Part shown: piece after piece, positions 24,441 to 32,567 of the stretch
Layout: every line of letters begins with the position of its first letter
How positions within the stretch are numbered: the stretch's first letter is position 1
Assembly (NCBI RefSeq): GCF_000429165.1
Contig: NZ_AUBI01000021.1
Span: 15,802 to 48,370 of the forward strand
From: Acetobacter nitrogenifigens DSM 23921 = NBRC 105050
Lineage (GTDB): Bacteria; Pseudomonadota; Alphaproteobacteria; Acetobacterales; Acetobacteraceae
Length of the DNA stretch: 32,569 bases
Direction: 5' to 3'
Position numbers and translations under genes: made by a program
Notes under the pieces: generated by a model
Databases searched by the model: none
The model's input: only the letters and a program-made list of their open reading frames with translations
What the model was told of the DNA's origin: nothing

Positions 24441-25187
24441 ATGAGGTTGAAAAATAAAACTGCACTGATCACGGGGGGCACCAGCGGCATAGGCCTGGCG
24501 ACCGCGAAGCTGTTCATTCGTGAAGGAGCGCGAGTCGCGGTGACAGGGCGCGACGCGAGTTGCTTCGAAGCCTTACGAGACGAGCTGGGCAATGATGCGC
24601 TCATATTCGCCGCTGACGTTCGGTCCACGGCGGAGATGCAAACCGTCAGTCAGCGTGTTGGTGAAGCGTTCGGCGGCCTCGATATCCTTTTTGCCAACGT
24701 CGGCATTGCCTATCCCACGCCGCTCCCGACCACCGACGAGGCGCGTTACGATGAAATCATGGACGTCAACATGAAGGGCACTTTCTTCACGATGAAGGCT
24801 GTTTCGCCAATCCTTCGTGAACGCGCCTCGGTGATCCTGACGACATCCTTCATCATCCATGTTGGCCGACCAGGGCTTTCCTTGCTCACAGCGTCAAAGG
24901 CGGCGGTTCGGTCTCTGGCGCGCACATGGTCGCGTGAACTTATGGATCGCAAGATCCGCGTCAACGCGCTCAGTCCAGGCGGCGTCGACACGCCCTTGCA
25001 CGGTCGCAGCGGGGCAGCTCCCGAGCAGGTTCAAGCAATCAAGGAGCAAATCGCTGCGCGCGTGCCGCTGGGCCGGATCGCTGACGCTGATGAAATCGCC
25101 CAAGCTGCGTTGTTTCTGGCGAGCGACGAATCCAAATATATGCTTGGCGCGGAACTGGTGGTTGACGGCGGCATCTCACAGATCTGA
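24441..25187 (+). CDS. SDR-family protein lacking the catalytic Tyr
   Basis: Protein of 248 residues with the classical SDR fold: TGGTSGIG at 11-18, DV at 59-60, N110, S136 and K153, and the C-terminal LGAELVVDGGISQI. The residue four before K153, normally the catalytic Tyr of YxxxK, is Leu149 (LSLLTASK). S136 sits 13 residues before it, so the alignment is secure. The NNAG motif is also altered to FANVG. AGGA precedes the ATG. It follows the isonitrile-hydratase-like gene on the same strand, probably in the same transcript. It may be inactive, regulatory, or use a different residue. Confidence 0.85.
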   Translation: MRLKNKTALITGGTSGIGLATAKLFIREGARVAVTGRDASCFEALRDELGNDALIFAADVRSTAEMQTVSQRVGEAFGGLDILFANVGIAYPTPLPTTDEARYDEIMDVNMKGTFFTMKAVSPILRERASVILTTSFIIHVGRPGLSLLTASKAAVRSLARTWSRELMDRKIRVNALSPGGVDTPLHGRSGAAPEQVQAIKEQIAARVPLGRIADADEIAQAALFLASDESKYMLGAELVVDGGISQI

Positions 25188-25784
25188 TCCCGCGGGTTTA
25201 CAATGCGCGTCGGCAATAGGCCGCGTCTGGTAAAGCGATAATCAGGCGATTCGATTTTCCGTCGACGTCACGGCTGAGTTTTTCCTGTGCCCGCGCTGAT
25301 TCTGCCGATATGTTATCCACGTTCCAGCGAGAAACCGCCTACTGCGACCTCAAGAAACTGGCCTGCCTTCAAGCTGGGAGTGATGAGCTGATAAACATCT
25401 TCTGGCTTGGAACGTTATGACGACAGGATTTTTTCGACGAAGGCAACAAGTATCTCAATTTTCGCGCTTCGCGCCCTATTGCAGCCTGCATTTCGGCCAC
25501 AAGCGCGACGACTGACTATTGCCGCGCTAGAGCATCATTCATCAGCTGGTCGGATACAGAGACTCGCCAAAACCACAAGCCAGAACTGTATCGGTGACCC
25601 AGTGTGAACGGATAAACCTCGGGTCTTCTATAGTGGCCTGTTCAGGTGCGTCGGCATTGCCGCTCACGTCCTTACGCAACCGATTTTTTGAAGTGAAAAC
25701 TAAATTTTTATGGATATTAATTTATTTTGTTAACCATGCGAATATCGCGCGTTTGGAAACAGATTAAGTATAGCGAAAAGCAGA
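25188..25784. other. About 600 bp without an intact gene; possible decayed coding
   Basis: No complete gene is seen. On the minus strand around 25310-25405 a short frame encodes a protein-like stretch, KPEDVYQLITPSLKAGQFLE, ending in a stop, with upstream stops breaking it; it may be a gene fragment. The last ~100 bases before 25784 are AT-rich and lie just beyond the 3' end of the minus-strand gene at 25785. Confidence 0.4.
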
Positions 25785-26453
25785 TCACATGGGGGGCGTG
25801 ACGCCTTGGCCTACCGCGACTAAACGAGCTTCATTACCGGGCTTCGTCCATACGACGACCGCAGAGCCTAGTTTAACCAGTGTATGCGTGGCCTGCACGA
25901 ATTCGACGATGGGCGCATGTGACCTGACCCTAATCATTACGATCTTGTCGCCTGCCAGATTCACAGTGAGAATTCGTCCGCCAAAACTCACTTTCTGAGA
26001 TATCACTACACCATTCGTCATAATAGTAGGCGTCAGTGGCGTTGATGCGGCAGCAATAGGCTCTGTGGTCTGGGTAACGCCCTTGTCGCCGTTATCATCG
26101 TCTTTTGAAGTGTCGGGCAAGGGGTCCCACGAATAGTAGCCGACCCTCCCGCCGCGCATACTTACCGGAACGAGCGCGATTTCGACAGCAATGAGGTGAT
26201 TTGCGGACAGTTTTACTGCGCTGCCAATATAACTGCCAACCTGGATCGCGGTGAGGCTGGATGGGACCACTGCAGCGTATTTGGTTTGTGGGTTTATCGA
26301 TAGGCGACGCAGAACGTTGTCTCGTTCCTTCACAGTGATGCCTGCGTCGTCAATCGCTGCGATAGTCCCGCGAACTCGAAGTGGTGCATGGGCTTGTGCA
26401 GGGAATGCGCCCAGCAAGATAAATAACATTATAGCTATGTGGAGTTGAGGCAT
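25785..26453 (-). CDS. Exported two-domain protein of unknown function (DUF5666-like)
   Basis: Protein of 222 residues. A Sec signal peptide covers ~1-22 (ending FPAQAHA). It is followed by a beta-rich domain (~24-105) starting VRGTIAAIDDAGITVKERD, a Thr/Ala/Pro linker with TSKDDDNGDKG, and a second beta-rich domain (~150-220) with GRILTVNLAGDKIVMIRV. Both resemble the small OB-like DUF5666 fold seen in exported metal-related proteins, but I cannot name a function. The ATG at 26453 has a clear AGGAGC SD; an earlier ATG at 26513 would hide the signal peptide. The gene stands alone. Confidence 0.7.
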   Translation of the reverse strand: MPQLHIAIMLFILLGAFPAQAHAPLRVRGTIAAIDDAGITVKERDNVLRRLSINPQTKYAAVVPSSLTAIQVGSYIGSAVKLSANHLIAVEIALVPVSMRGGRVGYYSWDPLPDTSKDDDNGDKGVTQTTEPIAAASTPLTPTIMTNGVVISQKVSFGGRILTVNLAGDKIVMIRVRSHAPIVEFVQATHTLVKLGSAVVVWTKPGNEARLVAVGQGVTPPM

Positions 26454-26538
26454 TATTGGGCGCTCCTGTATTAGGAAAACGTCGACGCGGCTGCTGACGA
26501 ACATGCGCGCCAAAACTCTACAGCATTGATACGTAAGG

Positions 26539-26577
26539 ATGGCGACGATTTGCAGAACGGACGAAAATCGTCGCCAT
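26539..26577. terminator. Perfect 13-bp inverted repeat downstream of the gabD operon
   Basis: ATGGCGACGATTT (26539-26551) and AAATCGTCGCCAT (26565-26577) are perfect inverted arms with a 13-base loop, 75 bp after the gabD stop. A second perfect AT-rich hairpin, TTATGTT/AACATAA, lies at 26591-26608. The minus-strand read-through would meet both. There is no clear T-run, so the element may stabilise the mRNA end or act with Rho instead of being a canonical terminator. Confidence 0.45.
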
Positions 26578-26652
26578 ATGATTTGTTAAATTATGTTTTT
26601 GAACATAAATATTTCTCTTTATCGCGTTGAGTATTGCAAAGAAAACGCAACC

Positions 26653-28164
26653 CTAAAGACCGCCCAGGCTCATATATTTGACGTGCAAGAACTCTTCGAT
26701 GCCCATGCTTGATCCTTCCCGCCCGATGCCGCTGTCCTTGACCCCGCCGAAGGGTGCGACCTCTGTGGTGATGATGCCTTCGTTGATCCCGACCATGCCG
26801 GACTCAAGAGCGCGCGCGACGCGAAAGGCGCGCGCAAGGTCGCGTGTGTAGAAGTAGGCGGCGAGGCCGAACTCGGTAGCATTGGCGGACGAAACCCCTT
26901 CGTCTTCGTCCTTGAAGCGAAACAGCGCCGCCACAGGACCGAAGGTCTCGTCATGGGCCACGATCATGTCTTCGGTTGCGTCACCGATCACCGTTGGCTC
27001 ATAGAACGTGCCGCCCAGTAGATGCGGCTTGCCTCCGGCCAGCAACACACCGCCTCTCGCCAATGCGTCGTCCACATGCGCAGTGACTTTCTGGAGGGCC
27101 GCCTGGTTGATCAGCGGCCCCTGCTGCACGCCCTCTTCGAAGCCACCCCCAACTTTGAGCGCCTTAACGCGTGTAGTAAATTGCTTTACGAACGCATCGT
27201 AAATACCGTCCTGAACATAAAACCTGTTTGTGCAGACGCAGGTCTGTCCGGTGTTGCGGTATTTGGCAGCGATCGCGCCATCGACAGCTTTGTCGAGGTC
27301 AGCATCGTCGAAGACGATGAAGGGCGCGTTCCCACCGAGTTCCATCGACAGCTTTTTCATAGTTGCTGCGGACTGGGCGTACAGCAACTTGCCTACGCGA
27401 GTTGATCCGGTAAAGGTGAGCTTGCGCACGAGCGGATTGCTGGTGAGTTCCGCGCCGATCGCCACGGCGTCGCCAGTGACGACGTTGACAACGCCTGCGG
27501 GAATGCCCGCCTTCTCGGCCAGGACCGCCCAGACCAGCCCGCAATATGGCGTGAACTCGGACGGTTTGACCACGACCGTGCAGCCGGCTGCGAGCGCAGG
27601 CCCGATCTTTCGGGACAGCATAGAAAAGGGAAAGTTCCATGGCGAGATAGCGGCGACAACGCCCACCGGCTCGCGGGTCACCAGTATCTGGTTGCCCTTC
27701 CATGGCGACGGCACGATCTCACCATTGATGCGACGCGCCTCTTCCGCGAACCACTGCACGTAGTTCGCGCCAAGCAGGACCTCCCCCTTGGCTTCCGCCA
27801 GAGGCTTTCCCTGCTCCAGTGTCAACATCGAGGCGAGCAGGTCGGCATGCTCCCGGATAATCGCGGCCATGCGATGCAGCGCCGCCGCACGCTCGCTGGC
27901 CAACGTCGTCGACCACCCGTTGAAAGCAGCCTGCGCCGCGTCGATCGCCTGCCTTGTTTCGCTTGCCGCAGCCCAGGCGATGACGCCTATGATTTCGCCT
28001 GTCGCGGGATTGGTGACATCGCAGCTCCTGCCGCTCTCTGCATCGCGCCATACGCCGTCAATGGCGTTTTGCTGCCTCAACCATCCGTCGGTCTTCAAGG
28101 TATCGAGTATCTTGCTTGCCACTGGCGTCTCCATCGGTGGGGCGTAATCTGGTGGCGCGCCCAT
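26653..28164 (-). CDS. gabD: NAD(P)-dependent succinate-semialdehyde dehydrogenase family
   Basis: Protein of 503 residues of the aldehyde dehydrogenase superfamily, closest by eye to GabD-type SSADHs. Catalytic residues are present: N177 (PWNFP), K200 (VVKPSE), general base E275 (MELGGNAP) and nucleophile C309 (NTGQTCVC). FTGSTRVGKLL and the C-terminal PFGGVKDSGIGREGS are typical. Length is slightly above the usual ~480 because of a short N-terminal extension; the ATG at 28134 is an alternative start. It lies 12 bp after the SDR stop and is last in a minus-strand operon with SDR, Old Yellow Enzyme and Fe-type alcohol dehydrogenase. It may act on an aldehyde made by the operon, not necessarily succinate semialdehyde. 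Confidence 0.88.
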   Translation of the reverse strand: MGAPPDYAPPMETPVASKILDTLKTDGWLRQQNAIDGVWRDAESGRSCDVTNPATGEIIGVIAWAAASETRQAIDAAQAAFNGWSTTLASERAAALHRMAAIIREHADLLASMLTLEQGKPLAEAKGEVLLGANYVQWFAEEARRINGEIVPSPWKGNQILVTREPVGVVAAISPWNFPFSMLSRKIGPALAAGCTVVVKPSEFTPYCGLVWAVLAEKAGIPAGVVNVVTGDAVAIGAELTSNPLVRKLTFTGSTRVGKLLYAQSAATMKKLSMELGGNAPFIVFDDADLDKAVDGAIAAKYRNTGQTCVCTNRFYVQDGIYDAFVKQFTTRVKALKVGGGFEEGVQQGPLINQAALQKVTAHVDDALARGGVLLAGGKPHLLGGTFYEPTVIGDATEDMIVAHDETFGPVAALFRFKDEDEGVSSANATEFGLAAYFYTRDLARAFRVARALESGMVGINEGIITTEVAPFGGVKDSGIGREGSSMGIEEFLHVKYMSLGGL

Positions 28165-28176
28165 GTTTTTGAGTGG

Positions 28177-28917
28177 TCAGAATTCCTGCTTGGTCGGGCG
28201 AAGCACGATCGCGTTGATGTCGACGTCCGCCGGCTGCTCCACCGCGAACGCGATCGCGCGCGCTACAGAACTTGCCGGGATGGCTTGCTTGTAGAAATCG
28301 AGGACAGTTTCCGTCGCTGCGCCCGACGTGCTGAATTTCAGGTCGCTCTCGACCGCGCCCGGCTCGACCGAAGTGACGCGGATCTTCTCGCCGACCTCCT
28401 GACGCAATCCTTCCGAGATGGCGCTGACGGCGAACTTCGTGCCGGAATAGACCGTGCCGCCGGGCGCAAAGACCTTGATGCCAGCAACAGAACTTACGTT
28501 AATGATGTGCCCGCTCCCCTGAGCGATGAAGCGGGGAAGCGTCGCGGCGATGCCGTAAAGCGTTCCTCTGAGGTTGACGTCGATCATCGCGTCCCATTCC
28601 TCGGTGTTAACCTCTGCCATCGCACGGATAGGCATGACCCCCGCATTGTTGATCAGCACGTCAATTCGGCCGAAATTCGCGACAACGGCGGCGACAACGG
28701 CTTCCATTTGCGCCTTGACGGTCACATCGAGTGTGTAAGCTTGCGCTTCGCCGCCCTGGGCCGTTATGGCGGCCACAACCTCATCCAGTTTTTCCTTACG
28801 TCGAGCGGCGACCGCCACTTTCGCGCCGTGTCCGGCTAGCAGGCGCGCAGTCTCGGCGCCGATACCGGTGCTGCCTCCCGTAATCAGGATCACCTTACCT
28901 TCGATACCATTGGTCAT
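28177..28917 (-). CDS. Classical SDR oxidoreductase
   Basis: Protein of 246 residues. TGGSTGIG at 13-20, NNAG at 90-93, S143, Y157 and K161 (YSGTK) form an intact active site. AARRKEKL after strand 2 suggests NADPH binding. The sequence after the active site (RVTSVEPGAVESDL) fits SDRs of the YdfG/serine-dehydrogenase type, which reduce hydroxy-acids or carbonyls. An AGGA lies before the ATG. It sits 83 bp downstream of the Old Yellow Enzyme gene and 12 bp before gabD, so all are probably co-transcribed. Substrate unknown. Confidence 0.88.
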   Translation of the reverse strand: MTNGIEGKVILITGGSTGIGAETARLLAGHGAKVAVAARRKEKLDEVVAAITAQGGEAQAYTLDVTVKAQMEAVVAAVVANFGRIDVLINNAGVMPIRAMAEVNTEEWDAMIDVNLRGTLYGIAATLPRFIAQGSGHIINVSSVAGIKVFAPGGTVYSGTKFAVSAISEGLRQEVGEKIRVTSVEPGAVESDLKFSTSGAATETVLDFYKQAIPASSVARAIAFAVEQPADVDINAIVLRPTKQEF

Positions 28918-29000
28918 AATGTCGTCGTCCTGCTGAAGTCTGTATTGATTGCGAGTGAGCGGCGCGGCCGTTCTTGACGCGCCTCAACCTTGCCGGGCGC

Positions 29001-30146
29001 TTAAAGCGGTTCGACGTTGGCGCTCTGCGAGTAGACCGGATAGTCGGTGAAACCTTTTTCGCTGCCGCCGTAGAGATACTCAGGGCGCAACGGATTCAGC
29101 GGCCAACTGTTGAAGATGCGGGCAGGCAGGTCGGGGTTGGCGATAAAAGTCCGGCCGAAAGCAATGAAGTCCGCTAAACCAGTCTCAAGCAGGCGCGCCC
29201 CGCGTTCAGGGGTATATTTTCCAGCATAGATCACGCGACCCGAATAAACCGCTCGAACCGCCTTTCGAAAACTCAGTGGCAAATCTGGCGCATTGTCCCA
29301 GTCGGCTTCGGCGATCGACACATAAGCGACATTGGCGTCCTCAAGTATTTTGATAGCGGCGATATATGTCGCGTGCGGATCGTCTTCGACAAGGCCTATA
29401 TACACGCGGTCCTGATCGGTGCTCTCGAAGAGCGGCGTAAAGCGGACGCCGAGCCTGTCCGGCCCGACTGCTTCGGACACAGCCGCGACGATCTCCCGGA
29501 GGAAACGCAATCGGTTGTCCACTGAGCCGCCATATTCGTCTTGGCGCTGGTTGGCGCGAGCGGAGATAAACTGGTTCACCAGGTAGCCGTTCGCTGCGTG
29601 TATCTCAACGCCGTCGAAGCCTGCCTCGATCGCGTTTCGCGCCGCTTGGGCGTACATCTGCACAAGCTCCCTGATTTCAGGAACGGTGAGCGCACGTGGC
29701 GTCGGCGGCTGCACCAACTCACCAACGCCCGGCCCGGTTTCGATGAAGGCCTTGACCTTCTGCGGCGCAATGGCGGATGGCGCAATCGGAGCCTCGCCAT
29801 TCGGCTGTAGCGCATTGTGGGAGACACGCCCTACATGCCAGAGTTGAGCGAAGATCACGCCCCCTTGGGCATGAACCGCTTGTGTGACTTTCCGCCACCC
29901 CGCGATCTGTTCTTCGCTGTAGATACCGGGCGTCCAGGAATAGCCTTGCCCCCGTGGTTCGATTTGAGCGCCTTCAGTGATCATGAAACCAGCGCTCGCT
30001 CGCTGGCGATAATAGTCCGCCATGAGATCCGTTGGAACGTCGCCGGGCTGGGCCGCGCGCTGGCGGGTCAGAGGCGGCAGGACAATACGGTTGGGCACGG
30101 CGTGACGCCCCAACTGCGCTGGAGTGAAATAAACTCTACGATCCAT
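29001..30146 (-). CDS. nemA: Old Yellow Enzyme-family alkene reductase
   Basis: Protein of 381 residues, normal for FMN-dependent OYEs such as N-ethylmaleimide reductase and pentaerythritol tetranitrate reductase. Active-site residues are conserved: T27 (PLTR), Q101, H183 and N186 with Y188 (HAANGYL), then the YGGS segment. The C-terminal FIAFGRTFIANPDLP binds the FMN phosphate. It reduces the C=C of enones, maleimides or nitroalkenes with NAD(P)H. Only 19 bp separate it from the Fe-ADH gene upstream, and a purine-rich GAAGA precedes the ATG. The symbol is by family, not proven orthology. Confidence 0.9.
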   Translation of the reverse strand: MDRRVYFTPAQLGRHAVPNRIVLPPLTRQRAAQPGDVPTDLMADYYRQRASAGFMITEGAQIEPRGQGYSWTPGIYSEEQIAGWRKVTQAVHAQGGVIFAQLWHVGRVSHNALQPNGEAPIAPSAIAPQKVKAFIETGPGVGELVQPPTPRALTVPEIRELVQMYAQAARNAIEAGFDGVEIHAANGYLVNQFISARANQRQDEYGGSVDNRLRFLREIVAAVSEAVGPDRLGVRFTPLFESTDQDRVYIGLVEDDPHATYIAAIKILEDANVAYVSIAEADWDNAPDLPLSFRKAVRAVYSGRVIYAGKYTPERGARLLETGLADFIAFGRTFIANPDLPARIFNSWPLNPLRPEYLYGGSEKGFTDYPVYSQSANVEPL

Positions 30147-30165
30147 TCTTCATGTTCCCACGCGA

Positions 30166-31323
30166 TCAGCGATAGGCTCCTTGGTAAATGCGGAGGGCTT
30201 GTTCCGGCGTTACAGGCCGAGGATTATTGATAAGCAGACGGGTCTGCTGCATGGCTTCAGCAGCCATGTCCGGCAGGCTCTGCTCAGGAATGGCGAGGGC
30301 CTGCAACGACGTCGGCAAACCGATTGCCGAAATGAGTTCAGCCACAGCCCGAATCATCGCGTCGGCCCGTTCGTGAAGGGGCGTCTCGGCGAGATCGGGA
30401 AAAATATCGGCCGCGATTGAGGCGTAATCGCTCGCTGCGTTTGGCAGGTTGAACCGCATGACGTGCGGCAGCATCAAAGCTGTCGAGATGCCGTGCGCGA
30501 CATGAAAGCGGCTGCCGATCGGGTAAGCAAGCGCATGCACGGCCGCCACCGGCGAATTGGCGAACGCCTGACCCGCCAGAAAAGATCCGAGCAGCATGGC
30601 GCCTCGAGCATCGCGATCGTAACCGTCGTCGACTACACGGCGGATATTAGCACCCAAAAGGCGTAACGCCTGTTGGGCGAGCCCTTGCGATACCGGGTTC
30701 CGGTTCGGCGATGCTGAGGTGTACGCCTCGATCGCATGGACCATAGCGTCGACACCGGTTGCAGCGGTCACTGCTGGCGGCAGTCCTACCGTCAATTCGG
30801 GATCAAGGATCGCGACGTCAGGCAAAAGGTGATGAGAGACGACACCTTTCTTTGCGTTTCCCGCTACAAGAATTGCAACGGGCGTAGCCTCGGAACCCGT
30901 TCCGGCGGTTGTTGGCGCCAGCGCGAGAGGAAGGCGCGGACCAGTAGCGACATTCACACCGTAGAGTTGATCCAGCGGCTGCCTGCTTCCGGCGACCAGC
31001 GCGACAACCTTTGCGACATCCATCGCCGATCCGCCGCCGATGCCTACTACGCCGGTTGCTGACATGTCTCTGGCCATACCGACTGCAATCTCGACATTGC
31101 TGTCCGGCGGCTCAGGCGACACGCCGTCGAAAAGCGAGACGGCGCTGCCAGCCGCATGCAGACTGGCGATGAAAGGATCCGCAAGTCCCAGGCTGTGTAT
31201 AGTTGCATCAATTACGATAAGAATTCTGGGCCCCAACAAGGCCGCGACGCCATCGGGCAATGCGCTTGCTACGCCTTGGCCAAAGTACACCGCACTCGGC
31301 GCATGAAACGTGAATGATCGCAT
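30166..31323 (-). CDS. Iron-containing alcohol dehydrogenase (group III)
   Basis: Protein of 385 residues. The nucleotide-binding GGGSAMDVAK (~97-105) and TTAGTGSEAT (~138-147) are followed by metal ligands D192, H196, H263 and H277 (VDAMVHAIEA, HALAYPIG, HGIST). Members oxidise or reduce alcohols, lactaldehyde, 1,3-propanediol or maleylacetate; the exact substrate is not readable. NAD(P)+ and Fe2+ are expected. It is preceded by a 66-bp gap from the GST gene that holds a stable hairpin, and followed 19 bp later by the OYE gene. It probably supplies or removes alcohol/aldehyde intermediates for the downstream dehydrogenase. Confidence 0.9.
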   Translation of the reverse strand: MRSFTFHAPSAVYFGQGVASALPDGVAALLGPRILIVIDATIHSLGLADPFIASLHAAGSAVSLFDGVSPEPPDSNVEIAVGMARDMSATGVVGIGGGSAMDVAKVVALVAGSRQPLDQLYGVNVATGPRLPLALAPTTAGTGSEATPVAILVAGNAKKGVVSHHLLPDVAILDPELTVGLPPAVTAATGVDAMVHAIEAYTSASPNRNPVSQGLAQQALRLLGANIRRVVDDGYDRDARGAMLLGSFLAGQAFANSPVAAVHALAYPIGSRFHVAHGISTALMLPHVMRFNLPNAASDYASIAADIFPDLAETPLHERADAMIRAVAELISAIGLPTSLQALAIPEQSLPDMAAEAMQQTRLLINNPRPVTPEQALRIYQGAYR

Positions 31324-31344
31324 CTTCTGATGCCCCGCTTTGCA

Positions 31345-31368
31345 GGGAGGAGAGGCGCAACTCCTCCC
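31345..31368. repeat. Intercistronic 8-bp GC-rich hairpin
   Basis: GGGAGGAG (31345-31352) and CTCCTCCC (31361-31368) are perfect arms with an 8-base loop, between the GST stop and the Fe-ADH start. There is no T-run in either direction. It may set processing or partial termination between the two genes. The mRNA face includes GGAGGAG, which resembles an SD but is too far (about 40 bases) from the next start. Confidence 0.45.
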
Positions 31369-31389
31369 CTGTTAAGAGTTGTTCTTATA

Positions 31390-32028
31390 CTATGCTTTAA
31401 TTTCGAGTTGTTTTTTGACACTAGGGCGCTCTTTCATTTTCTCATGCCAGGCAAGCAGGGCGGTGCATTCTTCGGGAATGGACAACTCCACGATGGCGGC
31501 GAAGATCAGGCCGCCCACGAGGGTGATATCGGCCATCGAGAATTTCTCGCCAGCGACAAACGGGCGCTCTCGCAGGACGGAATCGAAATAGCGCATGCCC
31601 CTCAGGGCCCTGTCCCGCTGCCTCAAACCCCATTCGTTATTCTGGTAGAGTTCCACATCCGGCCCAAGGCCCGGCGTCGCATGGTGGAAATAGACGCTGA
31701 CCGCATCCATCACCTCCAGTTCGACGCGCTTGCTCATCATGTGGATCTCCCCCTTCTCGCGGGGCGTGTTCCCGGTCAAAATCGGATTTCCATCAAGATT
31801 ATCAAGATATTCGGTGATGGCCGTGCATTCGGCGATGAACGTCCCATCGTCGAGCTCCAGCACCGGCAGGGTGCCCGAGTAGTTCTTCTTCAGGAAGCCC
31901 GCCATCTTGTGCTCCCCCTTCCAAAGATCGACCTTTTCGAACGTGATTCTGGACTCCATATCCTTCTCGGTCAGGGCCATACGAACGCGAGCCGGATAAG
32001 GCCCCGTGGGCCAGTCATAAATCTTCAT
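31390..32028 (-). CDS. Glutathione S-transferase family protein
   Basis: Protein of 212 residues with an N-terminal thioredoxin-like domain (about 1-80) and a C-terminal all-alpha domain (~88-205). TLPVLELDDGTFIAECTAI is the glutathione-binding segment; the usual Ser of the E-S pair is Cys here. MADITLVGGLIFA near residue 173 is the N-capping box of the C-terminal domain. The ATG at 32028 follows a GGGAG SD; a longer frame from 32118 is not supported. GSTs conjugate glutathione to electrophiles or reduce peroxides. It lies upstream of the Fe-ADH/OYE genes, fitting an electrophile-handling role. Substrate unknown. Confidence 0.85.
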   Translation of the reverse strand: MKIYDWPTGPYPARVRMALTEKDMESRITFEKVDLWKGEHKMAGFLKKNYSGTLPVLELDDGTFIAECTAITEYLDNLDGNPILTGNTPREKGEIHMMSKRVELEVMDAVSVYFHHATPGLGPDVELYQNNEWGLRQRDRALRGMRYFDSVLRERPFVAGEKFSMADITLVGGLIFAAIVELSIPEECTALLAWHEKMKERPSVKKQLEIKA

Positions 32029-32113
32029 ATTGTTCTCCCATAGAAGCCCGCACGCACACGCGGCAGGGCCAAAAATCACAACAACGCGTCGCGCCAGGTC
32101 AGATAGGTCGAGC

Positions 32114-32146
32114 GTCACGGTATGATCGTAGAAATTGCGCCGTGAC
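32114..32146. repeat. Inverted repeat between the ABM-like and GST genes
   Basis: GTCACGG (32114-32120) and CCGTGAC (32140-32146) are perfect arms separated by 19 bases. A 10-bp palindrome CGCGATCGCG lies at 32170-32179. Either could be a regulator site for the downstream operon. Confidence 0.35.
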
Positions 32147-32186
32147 CGCCTCGCCGCAAAAAAGATTCACGCGATCGCGGGAAAAT

Positions 32187-32567
32187 TCAGCCGGAAACCA
32201 CCTTCTTCCCAAACATCACATCATATTTTCCAAACATAACGTCGAGGCGGTACAAATGCGCCGGATAGGCGAGCATGTCCGCCAGTTCGGCCGACCTGAG
32301 AAAGTTTCGTCCCCCGGGTCCAACGCCGTGAGCATTGCGAGCCGCGGTATCCGGGAACGCCTCGAAAATCCCGAACGTCGTCTCGGAAAAACGGCACCCG
32401 AACCACGGGCCGGTTCCAGGCTCCTGCTCTACGCCAGCGAGAATGTCGCTCAGGAACTGCTCGACCAGATCGCCCTTCCCGGGCTTGGCTTCGAGATTGA
32501 TATAATAGGCTTTTGGGCCCGCAGTATCGTCATACCCGCTCCGAACCCACCCGGGATGCACGTCCAT
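32187..32567 (-). CDS. ABM-type monooxygenase-like protein, start at or beyond the window edge
   Basis: Up to 126 residues of a small antibiotic-biosynthesis-monooxygenase-fold domain. Landmarks are the AYYINLEAKPGKGDLVEQFLSD strand-helix, the FGIFEAFPDTAARNAH segment and the C-terminal beta strand. Related small proteins monooxygenate quinols or act as heme or quinone binders. The ATG at 32567 may be the start, but only two upstream bases are visible, so the true start may lie outside. The C-terminus carries a tandem repeat DVMFGK-Y-DVMFGKK, a recent in-frame duplication. It runs in the same direction as the GST gene, 158 bp upstream, and may belong to the same transcript. Confidence 0.7.
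   Translation of the reverse strand: MDVHPGWVRSGYDDTAGPKAYYINLEAKPGKGDLVEQFLSDILAGVEQEPGTGPWFGCRFSETTFGIFEAFPDTAARNAHGVGPGGRNFLRSAELADMLAYPAHLYRLDVMFGKYDVMFGKKVVSG

Noticed and set aside
27847..28839. 330-codon plus-strand frame
   Set aside because: Antisense to gabD and the following SDR, spanning both genes; product is Arg/Asp/His-rich and family-less.
31330..32043. 237-codon plus-strand frame
   Set aside because: Antisense of the glutathione S-transferase gene.
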